Assembly: GCF_018603905.1 (NCBI RefSeq) | Contig: NZ_JAHFZZ010000002.1 | Span: 682,001 to 746,000, forward strand | Source: Nonomuraea sp. NEAU-A123 | GTDB taxonomy: Bacteria > Actinomycetota > Actinomycetes > Streptosporangiales > Streptosporangiaceae | Reading direction: 5' to 3' | Length of the DNA: 64,000 nt | Shown here: positions 59,114-64,000 of the stretch, one piece after another | Position numbering within the stretch: position 1 is the first letter of the stretch | Layout of the letters: each line of letters begins with the position of its first letter | Notes under the pieces: generated by a model | The model's database searches: none | Seen by the model: the letters and a program-made list of their open reading frames with translations, nothing else | What the model was told of the DNA's origin: nothing | Position numbers and translations under genes: made by a program

Positions 59114-60568
59114 TCAGCGGGGGTACATGTCCGAGGTGTAGTTCTTGGTGTAGTCCCAGTCGGGGAAGGTGTAGCAGTCCATCGACACCTTCAGGCCGCC
59201 GGCCGCCTCCTGTTTGAGCCCTTCCTCAAGGGCGGCCTGCCGCTGCTTGACGATGGCGGCGCCCGTGGACTCCAGAGGCTGGCCGCTGACCAGCGCCTCG
59301 CTCATGGCCGCCCACTCCCCGTCGGGGTTCTTCGCCAGCGCGTTGACGTACGCCTTGGACTTGGCGATGTCGGGGCACTTGAGCAGGGGCACGGGAAGCT
59401 GGACCCGGTAGCCCGGCTGCGCGCCGATCTGCATGATCTGCTTGAGCGCCGGGTCGGTGACCATCTTCTCGTTGTCGACGTAGGCCAGCGTGCCGAAGGC
59501 GCTCTTGTAGTACTGCTTGACGAAGTAGCCGTTGGGGTCGGTCATCCACTGGATGAACGTCCACATGGCGTCGGGATGCTTGGTCTGCGAGCTGACCCAG
59601 TACTTGTTGCCGTCGTACTTGCGGCCGGCCGCGCCGGTCTGCCCGCTGTCCGGGGTGACGCGTGGCGCCACCACGTACTTGTCGCTGCTGAAGCCCTGAC
59701 TGGCCCACACGCTCGGCACCCAGGTGCCGTCGAAGAAGATGCCGGCCTGCCCGGCGGCGAACTGCTGGCGGGAGAAGTTCTTGTCGTTGGTGCCCGGCGC
59801 CAGGTACCCGGCCTTGTTGAGCTCCTGGATGAAGGCGAAGGTCTTGACCTGCCCGGGCTCGGTCAGATCGAACTTGCCCGTCTTGTAGTCGAAGAACTCG
59901 TCCGTCGAGACGCTGCTGATCAGCGCGTACCAGGGCCGCTGCATGTCCACGCCCTTGGTGGGGGCGGCGATGCACTCCGCCTTGGTCTTGGCCTTGATCT
60001 GCGCGCAGGTGTTCTTGAGGTCGGTCCAGGTCTTGGGCGGGTTGTTGATGTCCAGCCCGGCCTGCTGGAAGACCTGCTTGTTGAGGAACATGTAGCCGGA
60101 GCCCCAGTACAGGTTCTCCGAGAACGGGAAGCCGTACGTCTTCCCGTCCTGCACGTTGATGCCTTCCAGGAAGGACCCGTCCGGCCAGCGCTTGGTGAAG
60201 TCGGCGGGGACGGTCCCGCTCGGGCTGAGGGGGCGGATCCACTTCTGGTCCAGCAGTTGGGACAGCCCGGTGGCGTTCCAGTAGAACATGTCCGGCGCCT
60301 GGTTGCTCTGGAAGGCCAGAGGCAGGGTCTGCATGTAGTCGGCCTGGGTGATCGAGCGCCACTCGATCGTGATGTCGGGATGTTCCTTGGTGAACTGCTT
60401 GGCGATGTCCTTGTGGAAGTTCACCTGTTCGGCGGAGAAGTCCCAGATCTGCAGCTTGGTCTGTGAGCCACCTCCGCTCCCGGTGCTCGAGGTACCGCAC
60501 GCCGCCACGAGCAGTGACGCCATGGCGGCGGTGATCATCGCGGCGGTCCAACGTCGATGGGGATTCAT
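59114..60568 (-). CDS. Carbohydrate ABC substrate-binding lipoprotein
   Basis: 484 aa, ATG 60568 after GGAGGG. Lipobox VAAC at about residues 21-24, then the SBP_bac_1 fold: LQIWDFSAEQVNFHKDIAKQ, YWNATGLSQLLDQKWI, QFAAGQAGIFFDGTW, ehPDAMWTFIQWMTDP-like segments. Slightly longer than average. First gene of the seven-gene operon to 52948, probably repressed by the LacI protein encoded at 61678 through the palindromes upstream. Confidence 0.93.
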   Translation of the reverse strand: MNPHRRWTAAMITAAMASLLVAACGTSSTGSGGGSQTKLQIWDFSAEQVNFHKDIAKQFTKEHPDITIEWRSITQADYMQTLPLAFQSNQAPDMFYWNATGLSQLLDQKWIRPLSPSGTVPADFTKRWPDGSFLEGINVQDGKTYGFPFSENLYWGSGYMFLNKQVFQQAGLDINNPPKTWTDLKNTCAQIKAKTKAECIAAPTKGVDMQRPWYALISSVSTDEFFDYKTGKFDLTEPGQVKTFAFIQELNKAGYLAPGTNDKNFSRQQFAAGQAGIFFDGTWVPSVWASQGFSSDKYVVAPRVTPDSGQTGAAGRKYDGNKYWVSSQTKHPDAMWTFIQWMTDPNGYFVKQYYKSAFGTLAYVDNEKMVTDPALKQIMQIGAQPGYRVQLPVPLLKCPDIAKSKAYVNALAKNPDGEWAAMSEALVSGQPLESTGAAIVKQRQAALEEGLKQEAAGGLKVSMDCYTFPDWDYTKNYTSDMYPR

Positions 60569-60611
60569 GGGCCCTCCAAAAGAGGCGGAGGTCAGGGGTG
60601 CTCGGGCGGTT

Positions 60612-60625
60612 GGTAAGCGCTTGCC
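60612..60625. promoter_or_regulatory. LacI-type operator 1 (sugar operon)
   Basis: GGTAAGCGCTTGCC, one mismatch from perfect symmetry, with core AAGCGCTT; nested in a wider CTCGGGC/GCCCGAG repeat (60601-60629). It is 44 bases upstream of the solute-binding gene. Confidence 0.7.
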
Positions 60626-60675
60626 CGAGGGTGGGTCTGAGGGTAACCCCGCCTCATTACCGGATTCAAGGCTTG

Positions 60676-60692
60676 TGAGAAAGCGGTTTCAG
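60676..60692. promoter_or_regulatory. LacI-type operator 2
   Basis: TGAGAAAGCGGTTTCAG, a GAAAGC/GGTTTC near-palindrome midway in the 303-base divergent gap 60569-60871, which otherwise holds promoters only. Confidence 0.7.
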
Positions 60693-60842
60693 GTCGATGC
60701 TCGACTGTGAAGGTCTGCCGATCGAGAGCCTCCATGATCCATCGACGCCCGACGCATGCGGGTTATCCAGGCATTTCTCAGCCGCATCGCATCGGGAAGG
60801 CCGTGGAAGGGTTGCCGCGATCGGCGCCTTGGAAGAAGTTCA

Positions 60843-60857
60843 ACAAGCGCTTTCTCA
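60843..60857. promoter_or_regulatory. LacI-type operator 3 (isomerase promoter)
   Basis: ACAAGCGCTTTCTCA, core AAGCGCTT (60845-60852), 20 bases before the isomerase start codon. Confidence 0.65.
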
Positions 60858-60871
60858 CTTCGGGAGTACGT

Positions 60872-61648
60872 GTGCGTCTGCTCGCCTTCACCAAGCCCTT
60901 CGGCTCCATCGACGCGGCCCCGCTGGCCGACGCCCTGGTCTCAGTGGGCGCCGAGGGGGCGGACCTCCTCGTGCGCGAGGGGCAGACGGTCAGCCCCACC
61001 GACCCCGGCGGCATCGCCGTCGTCGCCAAGGAGCTCATGCGCCGCGGGCTCACCCTCGACATCGTCACCACCGACTTGCTCGACGCCGACGCGGACGCCG
61101 AACGGATCATCGCGGCCTGCGGCGAGAGCGGCGTCCCCCTCATGCGGACGGGTTTCTACCGCTACGACCCCGCCGTCGGATACCGCCGCGGGCTGGAGGA
61201 GTCCAAGGCCGCGCTGGCCCGCCTGGCCGACCTCGCCGCCCGGCACGGCGTGCGGCTGGCCCTCCAACTGCATCAGGGTACGATCCATCCGTCCGGCTCG
61301 CTCGCCCTCGCCCTGGCAGGCGACCTGAACGACGTGCGCTTCTACGCCGACCCCGGCAACCAGGCCAAGGAGGGCAGCGAGGCATGGGCGCTCAACGTCG
61401 ATCTGCTGGGCGATCGGATGGCCTGCATGGGAGTGAAGAACGCCGTCTGGCGATCCGCCGCGGACGGCTGGGTGTGCGAGTGGCAACCGTTCGCGGACGG
61501 GGGCGTGGTCCGCTGGCCGGAGATCATCTCCGGGTTGCGCGCACGCGACTACACCGGAGCGCTGTCGCTGCACGTCCACTACCCGACGGCCGACCCGGCG
61601 GCGGCCGTACGGAGAGATCTGGATCATCTGCGCGGGCTGCTCGGCTGA
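60872..61648 (+). CDS. Sugar phosphate isomerase/epimerase (xylose isomerase-like TIM barrel)
   Basis: 258 aa from GTG 60872 (GGGAG 6 bases upstream); longer frames reach into the operator region and are rejected. AP endonuclease-2-type barrel: EGADLLVREGQTV, LQLHQGTIHPSGSLAL, FYADPGNQAKEGSEAW and LSLHVHYP provide metal-binding His, Asp, Glu and His candidates. It likely isomerises or epimerises a sugar or ketoacid of the pathway served by the divergent operon. Followed by lacI after 29 bases, so the two may be co-transcribed. Confidence 0.85.
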   Translation: MRLLAFTKPFGSIDAAPLADALVSVGAEGADLLVREGQTVSPTDPGGIAVVAKELMRRGLTLDIVTTDLLDADADAERIIAACGESGVPLMRTGFYRYDPAVGYRRGLEESKAALARLADLAARHGVRLALQLHQGTIHPSGSLALALAGDLNDVRFYADPGNQAKEGSEAWALNVDLLGDRMACMGVKNAVWRSAADGWVCEWQPFADGGVVRWPEIISGLRARDYTGALSLHVHYPTADPAAAVRRDLDHLRGLLG

Positions 61649-61677
61649 CGGGCGCTGCACGGGGCTAGGAGGAGCAG

Positions 61678-62706
61678 GTGCGCAATCCGCGGCAGGGCCG
61701 CCCGAATCGGGTAACGATCAGCGACGTCGGGGCGGCCGCGGGGGTGTCGGCCTCGACGGTCTCCCGCGTGCTCAACGGCACGACCAAGGTCGACCCCTCG
61801 CTGGCGGCGCGCGTCCACGACGCGGTCAGGCAGCTCGGCTACCGGCCGAACGCCGCGGCGCAGGGGCTGGCCCGCGGGGAGTGGGGCACCATCGGCGTAC
61901 TGGTCCCCGACCTGGCCAACCCCTACTTTCCCGAGGTGCTCAAGGCCGTCTCGGCCGTCGCCCGCTCCCACGGGCGCCGCGTCATGGTCATGGAGTCGGA
62001 CGAGGACCCCTCGATCGAGCACGACCTGGTCGAGGACCTGATGCGCAGTTGCGACGGGGTGCTGCTCTGCTCCCCCCGCATGGGGCGCGCCGACCTGGTC
62101 GTCCTGACCGCCCGGGACCACCCGCTCGTCCTGCTCGACCGGATAGTCCCCGGCCTGGCCGCGCCCGCGATCTCCGCCGACTTCTTCGGCGGGATGATGC
62201 TGATCTGCGGCCACCTCGCGCAACTGGGCCACCGCCAGGTCGCCTACCTGAGCGGGCCCGAGGTGTCCTGGGCCAACGCCGAGCGGATCAGGGCGCTGGA
62301 GGCGGCCAAGGCGTTCGGCCTCTCCGTCACGATCCTGCCGTGCGGGTCCACCAGCAGTTGCGGGTACGCGGCCGCCGCCGAGGTGGCCGGCACCGGCGCC
62401 ACCGCGCTCACCACCTACAACGACCTGGTGGCTCTGGGGGCGGTGACCCGGATGCGCGAGCTCGGGGTGCGGGTTCCGGAGGAGCTGTCGGTGGTCGGGT
62501 TCGACGACATCGCGCTGGATCACGTGGCGCACACGGGCCTGACCACGGTGTCGACACCCCGGGGACAGCTCGGCAGACAGGCGGCCGAGATGCTGGAAAC
62601 CCTCATGACCGAGCGGCACGACGGGGAGCCGGTGTACCTGCCGATGGAACTGCACGTCCGCGACAGCACCGCGCCGCCCCGCGTGACACGGGAACCGGCC
62701 GAGTGA
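61678..62706 (+). CDS. LacI-family repressor
   Basis: 342 aa, GTG 61678 with AGGAGGAG upstream. HTH at about 12-60 (VTISDVGAAAGVSASTVSRV, LNGTTKVDPSLAARVHDAV, LGYRPNAAAQGLARG including the hinge), then a periplasmic-binding-like sensor domain with VVGFDDIALDHVAHTGLTTV near the C-terminus. Expected to bind the GAAAGCGCTTTC-like palindromes at 60612, 60676, 60843 and 62782, controlling the sugar operon, the isomerase and the DUF2264 gene. Confidence 0.93.
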   Translation: MRNPRQGRPNRVTISDVGAAAGVSASTVSRVLNGTTKVDPSLAARVHDAVRQLGYRPNAAAQGLARGEWGTIGVLVPDLANPYFPEVLKAVSAVARSHGRRVMVMESDEDPSIEHDLVEDLMRSCDGVLLCSPRMGRADLVVLTARDHPLVLLDRIVPGLAAPAISADFFGGMMLICGHLAQLGHRQVAYLSGPEVSWANAERIRALEAAKAFGLSVTILPCGSTSSCGYAAAAEVAGTGATALTTYNDLVALGAVTRMRELGVRVPEELSVVGFDDIALDHVAHTGLTTVSTPRGQLGRQAAEMLETLMTERHDGEPVYLPMELHVRDSTAPPRVTREPAE

Positions 62707-62745
62707 CCGTACGGTCGCATCTTTCTGCGTCCGGGCGGCCGGCTG

Positions 62746-62793
62746 TTGACAATTGAGGGCGGCGGCGGGAACCCTGTCTGTGAAAGCGCTTTC
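62746..62793 (+). promoter_or_regulatory. Promoter and perfect LacI operator of DUF2264 gene
   Basis: TTGACA (62746-62751), an 18-base spacer and AACCCT (weak -10), followed at the expected start point by the perfect palindrome GAAAGCGCTTTC (62782-62793). GGAGGAG follows at about 62799. Confidence 0.72.
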
Positions 62794-62812
62794 CCACCGG
62801 AGGAGTGAGCCT

Positions 62813-64000
62813 GTGGACACCGACGACCGCGCAGGGCGGCCTGGCAGCGACCGAGACGACCTACGGCTTCAGGTCCTTGACCTGGTCGCGCCGCTGATCT
62901 CCCGGTTCAGCCCGGGCAGGGGGCGGCTGCGGCTGGGGTTCAACACGGCGCACTACGACCAGGCGGCCGCCGAGCTGGAAGCGTTTGCCCGCCCGCTGTG
63001 GGGGCTGGCGCCGCTGGCGGCCGGCGGCGGGACCTTCGATCACTGGGAGCTCTGGCGCGCCGGCCTCGCCACCGGGACCGACCCTGAGCACCCCGACTAC
63101 TGGGGCGCGGTCTTCGACCGGAACCAGCGGCTGGTCGAGACCGCCGCCATCGGCCTGGCGCTCGCCCTGGCCCCCGAGCAGATGTGGGACCCGCTGACCG
63201 GCCGGCAGCGCGACACGGTGGCCGCCTGGCTGCGGCACGCGGTCACCGTGGAGCCGAACAACAACAACTGGCTGTTCTTCCCGGTCATGGTGGGGCTCGG
63301 GCTCGACCGCGTCGGGGTCTCCCACGACCACGACGCCAACAGGGCCAGGCTCGACCGGCTGGAGGAGTTCGACCTCGGACGCGGGTGGTACTCCGACGGG
63401 CCCACCTGGCAGCGCGACTACTACATCCCGTTCGCCATGCACTACTACGGCCTCATCTACGCGGCGCTCGGCGACGACCCGGCCAGAGCCGAGCGCTTCC
63501 GCGAGCGGGCCGCGACGTTCGCCCAGGACTTCCAGCACTGGTTCACCAGCGAGGGGGTCGCCGTCCCGTTCGGCAGGAGCCTGACCTACCGCTTCGCGCA
63601 GTCGGCGTTCTGGGGGGCGCTGGCCTTCGCCGGGGTCGAGGCGCTGCCCTGGGAGGTGACCAAGGGACACCTGCTGCGGAACCTGCGCTGGTGGACCCAC
63701 CAGCCCATCCGCGACACCGCCGGGCTGCTCACCATCGGCTACGGCTACCCCCAGCCGCACATGGCCGAGCAGTACAACGCGCCCGGCTCGCCGTACTGGG
63801 CCATGAAGGCCTTCCTGCCGCTCGCCCTGCCCGCGGAGCATCCGTTCTGGGCCGCCAAGGAGGCCGACGCTCCCCCGCTGCCCGAGGTCAGCACCCAGCC
63901 GGAGGCGGGCGTGGCGCTGATGCGCTGCGAGGAGGGACGGCACGTGGTGCTGCTCAGCGCGGGACAGCGCAACCCGTGGGCACGGCACGGCGCGGCCAAG
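62813..64000 (+). CDS. DUF2264 protein, partial
   Basis: GTG 62813 with GGAGGAG 7 bases upstream; the frame is open to the right edge (396 codons). DUF2264 marks: FNTAHYDQAAAELEAFARPLWGL, EPNNNNWLFFPVMVGLGL, GWYSDGPTWQRDYYIPFAMH and YRFAQSAFWGALAFAG. The family is alpha-helical, related in shape to (alpha/alpha)6 barrels such as GH88/GH105, and often sits in pectin or glycosaminoglycan utilisation loci. No signal peptide, so it would act inside the cell on imported oligosaccharides (inference). Confidence 0.9.
   Translation, partial: MDTDDRAGRPGSDRDDLRLQVLDLVAPLISRFSPGRGRLRLGFNTAHYDQAAAELEAFARPLWGLAPLAAGGGTFDHWELWRAGLATGTDPEHPDYWGAVFDRNQRLVETAAIGLALALAPEQMWDPLTGRQRDTVAAWLRHAVTVEPNNNNWLFFPVMVGLGLDRVGVSHDHDANRARLDRLEEFDLGRGWYSDGPTWQRDYYIPFAMHYYGLIYAALGDDPARAERFRERAATFAQDFQHWFTSEGVAVPFGRSLTYRFAQSAFWGALAFAGVEALPWEVTKGHLLRNLRWWTHQPIRDTAGLLTIGYGYPQPHMAEQYNAPGSPYWAMKAFLPLALPAEHPFWAAKEADAPPLPEVSTQPEAGVALMRCEEGRHVVLLSAGQRNPWARHGAAK

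Noticed and set aside
60601-60629. CTCGGGC/GCCCGAG inverted repeat as a terminator of the sugar operon
   Set aside because: It lies upstream of the operon start and overlaps the LacI-type palindrome, so an operator role is the better reading.

Overview
The window is high-GC actinobacterial DNA. Evidence includes an intact Pup ligase (pafA), a SARP/AfsR-type regulator, SigE-family sigma factor, PT-rich secreted proteins, many GTG/TTG starts and GTGA/ATGA gene overlaps. The family mix (CBM35 polysaccharide enzymes, several Dpp-type and sugar ABC systems, LacI, PadR, PucR) suggests a filamentous soil actinomycete, probably Streptosporangiales (Nonomuraea/Streptosporangium-like). That placement is inference.

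Layout. 1-5 kb: secreted polysaccharide enzymes (GH95-like fragment, double-CBM35 PQQ sugar dehydrogenase, CBM35-GH105) around a shared divergent control region with a perfect 17-bp palindrome. 5-10 kb: mixed single genes (frameshifted hemerythrin, ASRT-like protein, lytic transglycosylase lipoprotein, alpha/beta hydrolase, SbmA-type ABC exporter/importer, membrane-anchored L12-like protein). 10-19.4 kb: a scarred accessory region with recombinase and integrase remnants, an isolated pafA, a sigma-like HTH plus DLD-repeat protein, pyrE, a MobC-like ribbon-helix-helix gene, a large stem-loop, a frameshifted peptide deformylase abutting a 5'-truncated Gfo/Idh oxidoreductase, and the 3' half of tRNA-Arg(CCG) with its terminator at the edge.

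19.4-30 kb: a PT-rich secreted protein/DUF4239 pair, an Lrp regulator divergent from a complete dipeptide ABC operon that ends in an M24 (Xaa-Pro peptidase-like) protein lacking most metal ligands, and a CPA1 antiporter. 30-46 kb: an AfsR-type regulator with near-identical TPR repeats, then a set for peptide and amino-acid salvage: GNAT + N-acylamino-acid racemase (same strand), facing a second dipeptide ABC system (with a natural DppC-DppD fusion), a PucR-type regulator, a serine hydrolase of the beta-lactamase/D-aminopeptidase type and an S9 peptidase. Together these suggest import and cleavage of peptides and conversion of D- to L-residues through N-succinyl intermediates.

46-53 kb: a DUF4386 membrane protein, a SigE-family sigma factor translationally coupled to a membrane-anchored NMT1-type solute-binding protein (possible ligand-sensing sigma partner), prophage terminase remnant, a PadR module, a truncated cupredoxin, a SpoIIE phosphatase and a methyltransferase. 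53-64 kb: a seven-gene sugar/sugar-acid operon (solute-binding protein, two permeases, an unrecognised protein, two D-2-hydroxyacid dehydrogenases, an enolase-superfamily enzyme), divergent from a TIM-barrel isomerase and a LacI regulator, followed by a DUF2264 protein running off the right edge. LacI-type palindromes lie in front of each transcription unit except the lacI gene itself, so the block looks like one regulon. No CRISPR array, rRNA operon or complete transposon was found.
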